NCBI GenBank assembly: GCA_902619315.1
Contig: CACNDW010000001.1
Coordinates: 62,001-126,000 of the forward strand
Direction of reading: 5' to 3'
Length of the DNA: 64,000 bases
Source of the DNA: an uncultured Bacteroidota bacterium
GTDB taxonomy: Bacteria > Bacteroidota > Bacteroidia > Flavobacteriales > Flavobacteriaceae
The notes beneath the pieces are model-generated. The model was not told the origin of the DNA and ran no database searches. It was given only the letters and a program-made list of their open reading frames with translations. Positions 43,880 to 52,693 of the stretch are shown piece after piece. Position numbers and translations under genes: made by a program. Position 1 is the first letter of the stretch, and each line of letters begins with the position of its first letter.

Positions 43880-45547
43880 TTAATTATTTGTTTTTGTTAG
43901 TCCCCGCTTATCTATAAGCGGGGTTTTTCTTTGAATAGAAATAATAAAACGCTCCCCCTCCCTAATTTTTATTGGGATTCCCTCCAATAATTTTGCTCCG
44001 CTGTAAGTACCAGATAGTTTTGGGTTGGAGGCCATTATCAGATAGTTGGCCAGTGAATCAGCAGTAAACCACTCCGGAAACTGATTGATTCGAGGATAGT
44101 CCACGGGAAGATTGAGGATGGTTTTGTGACGTATAGCATCAAATATGAGTTTTCCTTCCCAGTCGGTTTGCGAGGTAAGTACAAAATAACTTTCTTTTTC
44201 AGAAGTTACTGCACCCAGTCGGAGCAAATGTTTCCAAGGTGAAAGTCGAGCCCCTTGGGTTTTCCATAGACCATACATGAGTGCCGTTCGGGCAAAATTA
44301 CCGTCACCATGCCAGCCCTCAACAATGCCATCGGGCTGTTGCATTGCAAACATGACTTTAATCTCGCTATCGATCCAACTTCTGAGATCGGGATCATTTT
44401 CGCGGTTCAATAAATTAATCCCACTTTCTATGGCATCGGCATAACCGTCGTGACTTCCTAATGGGCCGCGTTGTGGGCCAGGTTCCCAATTGTAGTTACG
44501 ATAATTGAGGTTGAGCGCTTTAAAGGGTTTGCGGACGGCCCGGATGTATTCCACTTTTTGGTCGACCATCCAAGTGGTGTAATAGGCGTTGAGAATATAA
44601 CCCCAGTTATCTGCAATACGGTCATCGACAGGGGTTTTTGTTTTCAGATTAATGGCATTGTAAAAAAGTCCATCGGTATTTCTTCCATAGACGAGTATGC
44701 GGTCCAAAAGGCGGTAAAGGGGTGGTCGATAGGCGTCAACTTTGGAGTGGTTAATGTAGTGCAATGTGAGGAAGAGTTCGCTCAAACCGCCGATGATCTC
44801 ACAACCGTGATCCCTCAGTCTTAGATAATCAGTTTGAGAAAAGTCCATTTCCAACAAATAATGATCTGCTATTTTGATGGCCTGGTTTAAATATTTTTCC
44901 ATGCCGGTCATCCAATAGACTCGGCTGAAAATCTGTAACATTTCGCCATTGATCTCCTCAACGGAGGAGGCGCGTTTAAAATACTTTCCCAGCCCGGTAA
45001 AATCATCGGTATGACGAAAGAGTTCGTCGAGCATTTCCATCATGCGGTCCTGCCAAGGGGAAGCTCCCATCAATTCGTTGAGTGGGATAAGTCCGTCCTT
45101 GATGTACTCGGAGGCTCCGAAAATAACGTGACCTAGGTTGATAGGATATTCATTAAAATCCTTTTTGGAGAATGAATATACATCGGGGAGAACACCGATT
45201 CGGGAGGTAAGTGTCTTTTCCTGATTGAGAATATCTAAAAGGGGACCTTTAAGGAGTTCGGAATCCAATAAATAAGCAGATAGCACCATAAAGGGATAGT
45301 TGTCTGCCGCTGCGTTAGCAGGATCCCACAGGTCTATTCTGTTATTAAGGTTAGAGGGGAGCAAACCGCTGACTGAGTCAGTTTTTTGTAACCACGCACG
45401 AGTAAAATCCATACTCCGCTGAAAACTTTCATGGGACAAGTCAGCATTTTCAATTGCCTTTTTTACCAAAATATTGTCAAACTCTTTTGTAGTTTTACAA
45501 CCGACTGAAATCATACATATTAGTATTATTAAAATATTGTATTTCAT
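43880..45547 (-). CDS. Lipoprotein, probable alpha/alpha-toroid glycosidase-like protein
   Basis: 555 residues. The signal peptide has a lipobox ISVGC (Cys about 17). The protein is mostly helical with Trp/Asp-rich loops (LWDPANAAADNYPFM, RDHGCEIIGGLSELF, DRIADNWGYILNAYYT, GSHDGYADAIESG, EGWHGDGNFARTALMYG). This spacing of helices and aromatic-acidic loops suggests an (alpha/alpha) toroid as in several glycoside hydrolase and lyase families, but I recognise no exact family. The last residues overlap a terminator-like hairpin of the other strand. It lies 13 nt downstream of the HAD gene's stop and upstream of the DUF1080 gene, so a shared role in saccharide handling is possible. Confidence 0.75.
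   Translation of the reverse strand: MKYNILIILICMISVGCKTTKEFDNILVKKAIENADLSHESFQRSMDFTRAWLQKTDSVSGLLPSNLNNRIDLWDPANAAADNYPFMVLSAYLLDSELLKGPLLDILNQEKTLTSRIGVLPDVYSFSKKDFNEYPINLGHVIFGASEYIKDGLIPLNELMGASPWQDRMMEMLDELFRHTDDFTGLGKYFKRASSVEEINGEMLQIFSRVYWMTGMEKYLNQAIKIADHYLLEMDFSQTDYLRLRDHGCEIIGGLSELFLTLHYINHSKVDAYRPPLYRLLDRILVYGRNTDGLFYNAINLKTKTPVDDRIADNWGYILNAYYTTWMVDQKVEYIRAVRKPFKALNLNYRNYNWEPGPQRGPLGSHDGYADAIESGINLLNRENDPDLRSWIDSEIKVMFAMQQPDGIVEGWHGDGNFARTALMYGLWKTQGARLSPWKHLLRLGAVTSEKESYFVLTSQTDWEGKLIFDAIRHKTILNLPVDYPRINQFPEWFTADSLANYLIMASNPKLSGTYSGAKLLEGIPIKIREGERFIISIQRKTPLIDKRGLTKTNN
43902..43928 (+). terminator. Strong hairpin with T-run on the plus strand
   Basis: CCCCGCTTA (43902-43910), loop TCTA, TAAGCGGGG (43915-43923), then TTTTT. 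A textbook rho-independent terminator for plus-strand transcription. It lies inside the last codons of the minus-strand lipoprotein gene, and no annotated plus-strand gene precedes it, so it points to an unannotated plus-strand transcript. Confidence 0.7.
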
Positions 45548-45560
45548 ATATTTATAGAAT

Positions 45561-46337
45561 TTATAATAAACCTTTGCTTAATATATATTCTTTCAGATTT
45601 CCTATGTTTTCGATCAAATGATTTGGCCTTATTTTAGATTTTTTATAAAGAATAGATCTGAATTTTCCCGTTTTGACCAAAAAGGTTTGATATTTCATTC
45701 TTTGTGCACCTCCAATATCATTGATCAAGTCATCCCCAACCATCGCAATTTGGTGGGGTTGACCTTCAAGTCCAAGTGTGGCCAATTCGAAAAATGCAGC
45801 TTCAGGCTTACCCACAACAAAGGCTTTGGTTTCACTTGCGTGCTCCAAAGCTGCAACGAAAGCTCCACTATCGAGTGTGAGCCCTTTTTTAGTTTGAAAA
45901 TAGCGCCCTTTGTGGAGTGCCACCAATTTTGCGCCATCCAAAAGCTGGTTCATCAGTCCATTAAGTAAAGGGTAATCCCATGATTCGCCTATATCACCAA
46001 CAACTATCGCCTCGGGGGCATTAGAAGATATATCAAAATCTTTATAGTCGGCCTTTGCAGCTTTTCTTAAAACTAATCTACAGCGCTTAACCTGTTGTTT
46101 TTTTAAATACAAAACTCCAGCATAGTTAGCACTGATAAGTTGGTCTTCGATTACCTTTAGACCCAATCTATTGAGTTTTTCTGTTAGTTTCTTTCTAGGT
46201 GAGGTGGTATTGTTGGTAATGAAACGATAGGGAATTCGCATTTCTTGTAACCATTCCAGGGTATTATTAGCTCCTGGAAGAAGATGATTATCTTCATAAA
46301 ATACACCGTCTAAGTCAAACAAAAAAGCTTTGATCAT
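45561..46337 (-). CDS. HAD-IIA family hydrolase (NagD/LHPP-like phosphatase)
   Basis: 258 residues. HAD motif I FLFDLDGVFYED at the N terminus with the nucleophile Asp pair, motif II FITNNTTSPRKKL, the C2-type cap characteristic of the IIA subclass, motif III Lys in VVGKPEAAFFE and motif IV VGDDLINDIGGAQ. Relatives dephosphorylate nucleotides, glycolytic side products or phospholysine/phosphohistidine; specificity cannot be read here. It starts the minus-strand run with the 555-residue lipoprotein, 13 nt between stop and start. Confidence 0.88.
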   Translation of the reverse strand: MIKAFLFDLDGVFYEDNHLLPGANNTLEWLQEMRIPYRFITNNTTSPRKKLTEKLNRLGLKVIEDQLISANYAGVLYLKKQQVKRCRLVLRKAAKADYKDFDISSNAPEAIVVGDIGESWDYPLLNGLMNQLLDGAKLVALHKGRYFQTKKGLTLDSGAFVAALEHASETKAFVVGKPEAAFFELATLGLEGQPHQIAMVGDDLINDIGGAQRMKYQTFLVKTGKFRSILYKKSKIRPNHLIENIGNLKEYILSKGLL

Positions 46338-46509
46338 CTGTAGTGTTTTATGTTATCTAAAGGTAGAATATAAATCTGTGGCAGGAAAACGATTAGACTG
46401 TTTTAGGTATTTTAAATTGACTTTTAAAATTTTATTATTTGAAAAATTTAAGGTTAGTGATATTTTTTTAGACGTATCTATTTAGTTTACTAATTTTGTA
46501 ACACCAATT

Positions 46510-46647
46510 ATGGGGAAAAAAATAATCAAATGTAGTCAATGTGATCAGGAGTTCGAAACGGGTTTCGATTATCGAACGCATTGGGAAACCCATTTAGATG
46601 AATACTTCAAAAAGATAAGAGAGGGGGTTCCCCAGCGCAAAGAATAG
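46510..46647 (+). CDS. 45-residue C2H2-type zinc-finger protein
   Basis: ATG 46510 to TAG 46645-46647. After a basic start (MGKKIIKC) the sequence shows the exact spacing Cys-x2-Cys-x12-His-x3-His (C8, C11, H24, H28) with the aromatic residues of a classic C2H2 finger (F15, Y21, W25). An acidic-to-basic helical tail follows (HLDEYFKKIREG). A single finger in a 45-residue protein is unusual in bacteria; it could bind DNA, RNA or protein. It converges on an 80-residue Cys-containing protein, with 18 nt between stops. Confidence 0.65.
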   Translation: MGKKIIKCSQCDQEFETGFDYRTHWETHLDEYFKKIREGVPQRKE

Positions 46648-46665
46648 TGTAGAATTTCACTAGTT

Positions 46666-46908
46666 TTATTTTCTCCCCAAATGTTGTGACCAATCCTGTG
46701 TTTGTTGTTCTTTGTGAATCCGATCAATTACCTCTGGACGACTCAGTAGGGGGTGTTTCGGCCCATGGGAGGTAAGGTGAAAACATGTACACTCTGAACA
46801 TAAATAATAGCTAGTGGCAGGCTTGTTGAATCGGATGTAAGAACGGATCAGAGCCTCGACCGCCTCATCTTCTGTATAATATTGGTTTTTTTTACTGTTA
46901 CATTTCAT
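46666..46908 (-). CDS. Small protein with a partial zinc-ribbon motif
   Basis: 80 residues. The centre has YYLCSECTCFHLTSHGP, a pattern of two or three closely spaced Cys with following His that resembles the short zinc-ribbon proteins common in Bacteroidota (YxCxxCxxWHLT). The N-terminal helix carries YTEDEAVEALIRSYIRF, the C-terminal part is charged. The start ATG at 46908 is used; a second in-frame ATG is not needed. Function unknown. Its neighbour on the opposite strand is the single-finger C2H2 peptide. Confidence 0.68.
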   Translation of the reverse strand: MKCNSKKNQYYTEDEAVEALIRSYIRFNKPATSYYLCSECTCFHLTSHGPKHPLLSRPEVIDRIHKEQQTQDWSQHLGRK

Positions 46909-47022
46909 TGGAAATTAGACTGTGACAGGTTTTTATAAAATTAGGCTCTATTAAAATTTACCATTTAAATATAAATCATACCAAATTGCCATATTTTATA
47001 TTTATCTAAATGTATTAAAAAA

Positions 47023-47115
47023 ATGGATCTAACAGTTAATCGAAATGATAATGTAAGCATTAAGAATTCAGCTTGGTTTGGGGAGAATGTTTTAATCATT
47101 AATTCAAATGGCTAA
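47023..47115 (+). CDS. Possible 30-residue ORF before a terminator
   Basis: ATG 47023 to TAA 47113-47115. It begins MDLTVNRNDNVSIKNSAWFG and ends VLIINSNG. It is polar and lacks membrane or metal motifs. The stop is followed 36 nt later by a hairpin terminator on the same strand, which is the main support for a transcript here. It may be a small peptide gene, a small RNA or the remnant of a longer gene. Confidence 0.25.
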   Translation: MDLTVNRNDNVSIKNSAWFGENVLIINSNG

Positions 47116-47151
47116 GTGGACACCATTCTTTTCCTAATAGGTTGACTTTGG

Positions 47152-47176
47152 CCCTCACGAAAGTGGGGGTTTTTTC
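47152..47176 (+). terminator. Rho-independent terminator upstream of the inositol operon
   Basis: CCCTCAC (47152-47158), GAAA tetraloop, GTGGGGG (47163-47169) with one G-T pair, then a T-run. It lies on the plus strand with no large gene upstream, so it ends a small unannotated transcript or insulates the operon. Confidence 0.82.
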
Positions 47177-47398
47177 TTTAAGAAACTTTTTCAAACGAAT
47201 AACTAAGGGTTTTGTTAAGTTATTTGTCTATATGAATGAAACTTGTTTATAATGAATCATAAGGTATGGTTTAATAACAATTATAACATATAGTTAATAG
47301 ATTCATCCCTTTTTTAGAAAACCATTATTTTAAAAGTAGATATCGGAATATTAAATTGTTATTTTTATAGACACTATAAATTAAATTCTCTAAAATTG

Positions 47399-48337
47399 AT
47401 GCGTATTCCCCTAGAAACATTATTTAAAAAATGTTATTCTAAATATGCCATTGCGGCTGTAAATGTTTTCACAATGGAACAGATTCATGGGCTTTTTCGC
47501 GCTGGAGAAAGAGCGAATGCTCCATTTATTGTTCAAATTACTCCAGTAGCCAGAAACTATGCTCATCCCAGAATGCTTCTAGGGATGATACATTCTGCCG
47601 CAAAAATTTATCCAAAAACTAAATATGCCATTCACCTAGATCATGGAATAGAATCTCATGTTTTTGATGCTATTGATTCAGGATCATACAATTCTGTTAT
47701 GATTGATGCCTCACATGACGATTTTGATCAGAATGTTAGAAGGACAAAAGCAGTCGTTAAAAAAGCAAAAGTTAAAAATATTTTTGTAGAAGCAGAATTG
47801 GGAGTTCTAAGTGGTGTGGAAGATGATATATCTGTTGATGAAAAAATGGCCAAATACACGCATCCTGAAGAAGCCCTCGAGTTTGTAAGTCAAACACAAT
47901 GTAACAGTCTTGCCGTTGCAGTCGGAACGAGTCATGGCGCATATAAATTCTCAGGTGGGCAAGGAATTCAGTTCGATATTCTTAAAAAAATTCAAAAGTT
48001 ACTTCCTGATTTTCCTCTTGTTTTACATGGAGGTTCTGTTGTAAAACCTGATGAAATTAAAAAAATCAATAAAAATGGTGGTAGACTTGATAGAACCGCA
48101 GCAGGGGTATCTCCCGAAGAGATAATAAAATCTATCTCTCTAGGAATATGTAAAATAAATATCGCTACTGACACCAGAATTCTATGGGCAAGAGTTCACA
48201 GAGAATTTTTTAATAATAATCCTGATAAATTTGATCCTATTATTCCAGGAAAGCATTACATGGACGCTTATGAGGAGTTTATGATAGAAAAATTTGATCT
48301 TTTAAAAGCAACTGGAAAAGCTATTCAATTTAATTAA
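47399..48337 (+). CDS. iolJ: Class II aldolase, probable IolJ (6-phospho-5-dehydro-2-deoxy-D-gluconate aldolase)
   Basis: 312 residues from the ATG at 47399. Class II (zinc) aldolase features: AAVNVFTMEQIHG near the N terminus, zinc-ligand region IHLDHGIESHVF, DASHDDFDQN, EAELGVLSG, the His in VGTSHGAYK and VLHGGS, and NIATDTR for phosphate binding. Sequence alone would fit fructose-bisphosphate or tagatose-bisphosphate aldolase. As first gene of an operon with iolB, iolC, iolA, iolE, iolG and iolD it most likely splits 6-phospho-5-dehydro-2-deoxygluconate into dihydroxyacetone phosphate and malonate semialdehyde. Confidence 0.85.
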   Translation: MRIPLETLFKKCYSKYAIAAVNVFTMEQIHGLFRAGERANAPFIVQITPVARNYAHPRMLLGMIHSAAKIYPKTKYAIHLDHGIESHVFDAIDSGSYNSVMIDASHDDFDQNVRRTKAVVKKAKVKNIFVEAELGVLSGVEDDISVDEKMAKYTHPEEALEFVSQTQCNSLAVAVGTSHGAYKFSGGQGIQFDILKKIQKLLPDFPLVLHGGSVVKPDEIKKINKNGGRLDRTAAGVSPEEIIKSISLGICKINIATDTRILWARVHREFFNNNPDKFDPIIPGKHYMDAYEEFMIEKFDLLKATGKAIQFN

Positions 48338-48347
48338 AGAATTTAAG

Positions 48348-49226
48348 ATGAAATCCAACTTAACATTACTTCAAAAGCCAAAAATTTCCTCAGAAATTTA
48401 CCAAAAGGTAACGCCCAAAACAGCAAAATGGGAATATTTAAGTTTTGAGGCTAGACAAATGAAAAATGGTTCTGTTTGGAATCATAATACCAATGAAAAC
48501 GAGATGGTTATTGTTCTACTAAGTGGAAATTATAAAATTATCAGTAATAGAGGAGAGTGGGAAACATCCAATGGTAGGGTAAATGTTTTTAGTGGTATTG
48601 CTCATACACTTTACTTACCGCCCAATTCAGAATTCAAACTAATAGCAAATAGTGAATTATTGGATATTGCTTATGGTTGGTGTAAAGCAAAAGAAGAATT
48701 TCCAGCAAAATTTGTAACTCCAGATAAAACCCAAGTTGTAATTTTTGGTGGAGACAATGCCACCAGGCAATTTAATGATTTAGTTCCACCAGGGTTTGGT
48801 TGTGACAAAATTGTAGTTAGAGAAGTTTACACACCATCAGGAAATTGGAGTTCATTCCCCGCTCACAAACATGATGAAAGAATAATAGATAGCAATGGGA
48901 AAGTTTTGGAGCCTATTCAGGAGGAAACTTATTTTTATAAATTTCAAAAACCTGAAGCTTATGCAATACAACAAGTTTACACAAAAGATAAATCCATAGA
49001 TGAAATTATTAGAGCAAGACACAATGATGTTGTTCTTATACCCAAAGGATTTCACCCTGTTGTGGCAGAACACGGTTTTCATTGCTATTATTTGAATTTT
49101 TTGGCAGGAACTGACCAATGTTTGGCAAATACGACTGATCCAGATCACGAATGGATATATGATTCTTGGACTTATAAAGATAAAAGACTGCCATTAGTAA
49201 CTTCCGATATGAACAATTATGACTGA
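48348..49226 (+). CDS. iolB: 5-deoxy-glucuronate isomerase
   Basis: 292 residues, bicupin family. Converts 5-deoxy-D-glucuronate to 5-dehydro-2-deoxy-D-gluconate in inositol breakdown. Family blocks: NENEMVIVLLSG in the first cupin, the central VREVYTPSGNWSSFPAHKHD with metal His residues, EETYFYKFQ, and VVLIPKGFHPVVAEHGFHCYYLNFLAG in the second cupin. It begins 10 nt after the aldolase stop. Its last codons (TATGACTGA) contain the iolC start, an 8-nt overlap that couples the two genes. Confidence 0.95.
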   Translation: MKSNLTLLQKPKISSEIYQKVTPKTAKWEYLSFEARQMKNGSVWNHNTNENEMVIVLLSGNYKIISNRGEWETSNGRVNVFSGIAHTLYLPPNSEFKLIANSELLDIAYGWCKAKEEFPAKFVTPDKTQVVIFGGDNATRQFNDLVPPGFGCDKIVVREVYTPSGNWSSFPAHKHDERIIDSNGKVLEPIQEETYFYKFQKPEAYAIQQVYTKDKSIDEIIRARHNDVVLIPKGFHPVVAEHGFHCYYLNFLAGTDQCLANTTDPDHEWIYDSWTYKDKRLPLVTSDMNNYD

Positions 49227-50232
49227 AAAAAAACATGATATTATAACCGTTGGAAGGTCCTCAATAGATCTATACTCTCAAGATATTGGAGCTGATTTTA
49301 ATGATATAAATGGTTTTGATGCTTTTGTAGGTGGTTCACCCCTTAATATTTCAGTGGGATGCGCTCGCCTTGGTGTTAAAGCAAGTTTACTTACAGGTAT
49401 AGGTAATGATAAAGTAGGAGAATTCATTTTAAATTTCTTAAATAAGGAGGGTGTAAATACAAAAAGTATTCCCGTCATTAATGGAAGCAGAAGCAGTGCT
49501 GTGGTTTTAGGCATTGAGCCACCGGATAAATTTCCTTTGGTTTATTATAGGGATAACGCAGCAGATAGCCAAATAACTATTGATGATGTGATAAAGGCAG
49601 AGATTGATTCCTATAAAATTGTACTTTTAAATGGTACCGCACTGAATATTGAGCCTAGTAGAAGTGCAACATTTTTTGCTGCAGAGGTGGCCAATAAAAA
49701 TAATACAGACGTAGTTTTAGACCTTGACTTCAGGGCAGATCAATGGGACGATTATCGAGCTTTTGGACTCAGCATTAGGGCCCTTTTGCCTAAGGTAAAA
49801 ATTGCTATTGGAACAGAGGAGGAAATTCTGGCCGCTACCATGATTAGTAACACTCAGGTTAATATAACGGATCAGCAAATATCTGCCCCTGAGATAAAAG
49901 GGGACATAAATTTATCGATAAGACAATTACTTGATTTGGGAATCGAAATACTCATCGTTAAAAGAGGTTCATCTGGAGCCAGCATTCATTATCCTGATGG
50001 ATCAAAAAAAGATGTTCCTGGATTTCCGGTCGAAATATTAAATGTTTTAGGGGCTGGGGATGCTTTTGCAAGTGGGTTTTTATACGGAGTGCTTAAAGGA
50101 TGGGATTTGTACAAATCTTGCAGAATGGGAAACGCTAGTGGTGCACAAGTTGTTACAAAAAAAGGATGTGCAAACTTTATGCCATATTTAGAGGAGTCGA
50201 TTGCATTTATTAATGAAAGAGGAGGTTTTTAA
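49219..50232 (+). CDS. iolC: 5-dehydro-2-deoxygluconokinase
   Basis: 337 residues, PfkB/ribokinase family. Phosphorylates 5-dehydro-2-deoxygluconate with ATP before aldol cleavage. N-terminal substrate motif GGSPLNISVGCARLGVKASL; C-terminal ATP/catalytic motif GAGDAFASGFLYG with the catalytic Asp at about residue 281; VLDLDFRADQW and KRGSSGASIH are typical of the IolC group. The ATG lies inside the iolB end (8-nt overlap). It is the short single-domain form without the C-terminal aldolase-like extension found in some proteobacteria. Confidence 0.94.
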   Translation: MTEKKHDIITVGRSSIDLYSQDIGADFNDINGFDAFVGGSPLNISVGCARLGVKASLLTGIGNDKVGEFILNFLNKEGVNTKSIPVINGSRSSAVVLGIEPPDKFPLVYYRDNAADSQITIDDVIKAEIDSYKIVLLNGTALNIEPSRSATFFAAEVANKNNTDVVLDLDFRADQWDDYRAFGLSIRALLPKVKIAIGTEEEILAATMISNTQVNITDQQISAPEIKGDINLSIRQLLDLGIEILIVKRGSSGASIHYPDGSKKDVPGFPVEILNVLGAGDAFASGFLYGVLKGWDLYKSCRMGNASGAQVVTKKGCANFMPYLEESIAFINERGGF

Positions 50233-50297
50233 TGGACTCTTATATTAGTTTGTTAACATCAGATCCATAAATTAAATATTATAAAAATAATTTATAA

Positions 50298-51773
50298 ATG
50301 ATAGTATTAGAAAATTACATCAATAGTGAATGGGTAAAGAGTAGTTCAACCGAGACCATTAATGTAGTAAATCCAGCAAATCAAGATGTTTTAGCAAAAG
50401 TCCCCTATGGAAGCTCTGCTGCAATTGATGTTACCCTAGCATGTGATTCTGCATTGAAAGCACAAAAAGAGTGGAGCAAAGTACCGGTAATGAAAAGAGT
50501 TCAAGTTTTATATAAACTCAAATCACTCTTTGAGGCCCATAGGGAAGAGATTGCAAAAATAATTACAGACGAATCTGGAAAAACCAGGGATGAATCATTT
50601 GGGGAAATTCAAAGAGCCATCGAAAATATTGAGGTAGCCTGTGGGACCCCCGTATTGATGGCTGGTGATGTGATCGAAGATATTGCAAAAGGAATTGACG
50701 AAATGATGATTCGGCAACCCCTTGGTGTAACGGCTTGTATTACTCCCTTCAATTTTCCTAGTATGATTGTATTTTGGTTTTTACCCTATGCAATAGCTAC
50801 TGGAAATGCATTTTTAGTTAAACCTTCTGAGAAAGTACCATTGACGATGATTAAAATTTTTAATCTTATACATCAATTAGACATTCCTAATGGGTTGATT
50901 AGCATGGTACATGGAGGTAAAGATACTGTTGATGCTATCTTGGAAAACCCTATTGTAAGAGCCATCAGTTTTGTTGGAAGTACTCCAGTCGCAAAGTATA
51001 TTTATTCCAAAGGAACGGCAAATGGAAAAAGGGTGCAGGCTCAAGGAGGGGCAAAGAACCCCGTTATTGTTTTGCCTGATGCAGATATAGAAATGTCTAT
51101 GAAAATAATTGCTGATTCAGTATATGGCTGTGCCGGCCAGCGATGTCTTGCAGCTTCTACTATTGTAACAGTAGATGACCAAAAAGGAGAAGTAAAAGAT
51201 GCTTTGTATGAAACAGCAAAGTCTCGATCGGTTGGATATGGTTGGAATGATGGGATAAGTATGGGGCCAGTAATTACCCCTGAAAGTAAAGCCAGAATTA
51301 CTGACCTAATAGAGTTGGGTATTAATGAGGGAGCGAATCTATTACTTGACGGAAGAAATGTCAATATTTCTGGTTATGAAAAAGGAAACTTCCTTTCTCC
51401 TTCAATTTTAGAAAATGTTCGTTTGGACAAAAAATTAATTAATACAGAAATTTTTGGTCCTGTTATGAGTCTTGTTTCAATTAAAACTATTGAGGAAGCA
51501 ATTGCATTTGTAAATTCCGGAAAGTATGGTAATATGGCCTGTTTATTTACTAGCAGTGGCGCAAGTGCAAGAAAGTTCAGAAATGAAGCTGATGCTGGTA
51601 ATATTGGAATTAATATAGGGGTCGCTGCACCGATGGCTCAGTTTCCTTTTAGTGGTTGGAGAGACAGTTTTTTTGGAGATCTTCACGGTCAGGGAAAGCA
51701 TGCAATCGAATTCTTTACCCAAACCAAAGTAATAATTGAACGATGGCCCAACATTTGGTCTCGAAAATTTTAA
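50298..51773 (+). CDS. iolA: Methylmalonate/malonate-semialdehyde dehydrogenase (CoA-acylating)
   Basis: 491 residues, aldehyde dehydrogenase superfamily. Oxidises malonate semialdehyde to acetyl-CoA and CO2 with NAD and CoA, the last step of inositol catabolism. Signature elements: ITPFNFPSMIVFWFLPYAIA, LVKPSEKVP, FVGSTPVAKYIY and the catalytic Cys in YGCAGQRCLA (about residue 283); the missing general-base Glu (AQGGAKNPV in place of the LELGGK motif) is typical of CoA-acylating MmsA/IolA enzymes. The gap of 65 nt after iolC is the longest inside the first part of the operon. Confidence 0.94.
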   Translation: MIVLENYINSEWVKSSSTETINVVNPANQDVLAKVPYGSSAAIDVTLACDSALKAQKEWSKVPVMKRVQVLYKLKSLFEAHREEIAKIITDESGKTRDESFGEIQRAIENIEVACGTPVLMAGDVIEDIAKGIDEMMIRQPLGVTACITPFNFPSMIVFWFLPYAIATGNAFLVKPSEKVPLTMIKIFNLIHQLDIPNGLISMVHGGKDTVDAILENPIVRAISFVGSTPVAKYIYSKGTANGKRVQAQGGAKNPVIVLPDADIEMSMKIIADSVYGCAGQRCLAASTIVTVDDQKGEVKDALYETAKSRSVGYGWNDGISMGPVITPESKARITDLIELGINEGANLLLDGRNVNISGYEKGNFLSPSILENVRLDKKLINTEIFGPVMSLVSIKTIEEAIAFVNSGKYGNMACLFTSSGASARKFRNEADAGNIGINIGVAAPMAQFPFSGWRDSFFGDLHGQGKHAIEFFTQTKVIIERWPNIWSRKF

Positions 51774-51783
51774 TAAAATTAAA

Positions 51784-52689
51784 ATGATCAAAATAGCAAA
51801 TGCTCCATGCTCATGGGGAGCACTTGAATTTGAATTAGAAGAAAAATCCAAAGAAATAGGGTTTGAACAAGTTTTGGATGAAATTAAGGCTACAGGTTAC
51901 TTGGGGACTGAACTTGGAGATTGGGGTTTTATGCCTACCGATCCTATGCACTTGAATAATGAAATCAAAAAAAGAAATTTAGAGCTGCTGGGTGCTTTTG
52001 TTCCGGTTAATCTAAAAGATAAAAATCAGCATCAAAATGGTGTTTCCATAGCAATAAAAGTATCTAAACTAATGTATGAAGCGGGTTTTCAAAACAGCTT
52101 AATTGTGCTAGCTGACGATAATGGAACAAATCCCCAAAGAACTCAAAATGCAGGAAGAATTTCTTCTGATATGATGTTGAAAAAAGAACAATGGAATGTC
52201 TATGCTAATGGGGCTGAAAAAATTGCAGAGGCTGTAAAAACTACATATGGTATTAAAACTGTTTTTCATCATCATTGTGCAGGGTTTATCGAAACGCCTG
52301 ATGAAATTGATCGATTGATGAGTCTAACCAATCCCGATCTTTTAGGATTGTGTTTGGATACAGGACACTATGCTTTCGGTGGTGGTGACCCTGAAAATGT
52401 CATCAAACAATACGCCAATCGCATATGGCATGTTCATTTCAAAGATTTTAACCCAAAAGCAGCCCAAAACTCAAAAGATTCAAATGGTGACTATTTTGAT
52501 GCTATAAAAAAAGGTGTTTTCTGTGAACTTGGAAAAGGAAATATAGATTTTAAAACCATCATTAATCTTTTAAAGGAAATTAGATACGATGATTGGATTG
52601 TTGTAGAACAGGATATTTTACCAGGTATGGGGCATCCAAAAAAATGTGCACAATCTAATAGAGAATATATTAAAACCCTAGGATTATAA
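51784..52689 (+). CDS. iolE: Myo-inosose-2 dehydratase-like TIM-barrel protein
   Basis: 301 residues from the ATG at 51784, giving MIKIANAPCSWGALEF, the usual IolE beginning; a start farther upstream would run into iolA. IolE dehydrates 2-keto-myo-inositol to 3D-(3,5/4)-trihydroxycyclohexane-1,2-dione. Metal-site motifs of the xylose-isomerase-like barrel: TVFHHHCAGFIETPDEI-type block, LCLDTGHYAFGGGDP, WHVHFKDFNP and the last Glu in VVEQDIL. It starts 10 nt after the iolA stop and ends 4 nt before iolG. IolH/IolI isomerases share the fold, but the NAPCSWG start favours IolE. Confidence 0.92.
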   Translation: MIKIANAPCSWGALEFELEEKSKEIGFEQVLDEIKATGYLGTELGDWGFMPTDPMHLNNEIKKRNLELLGAFVPVNLKDKNQHQNGVSIAIKVSKLMYEAGFQNSLIVLADDNGTNPQRTQNAGRISSDMMLKKEQWNVYANGAEKIAEAVKTTYGIKTVFHHHCAGFIETPDEIDRLMSLTNPDLLGLCLDTGHYAFGGGDPENVIKQYANRIWHVHFKDFNPKAAQNSKDSNGDYFDAIKKGVFCELGKGNIDFKTIINLLKEIRYDDWIVVEQDILPGMGHPKKCAQSNREYIKTLGL

Positions 52690-52693
52690 TAAA

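Larger units (their letters stand above)
46909..47398. other. 490-nt gap before the inositol operon
   Basis: Contains a possible 30-residue ORF (47023-47115) and a clear plus-strand terminator (47152-47176). The remaining 220 nt up to the aldolase gene are very AT-rich and must hold the operon promoter; I see no exact TTTG...TAnnTTTG pair and no clear operator. Confidence 0.4.

Noticed and set aside
46550..46580. GTTCGAA-like sequence resembling a tRNA T-arm
   Set aside because: It lies inside the C2H2 zinc-finger ORF and no acceptor stem or anticodon arm can be drawn around it.
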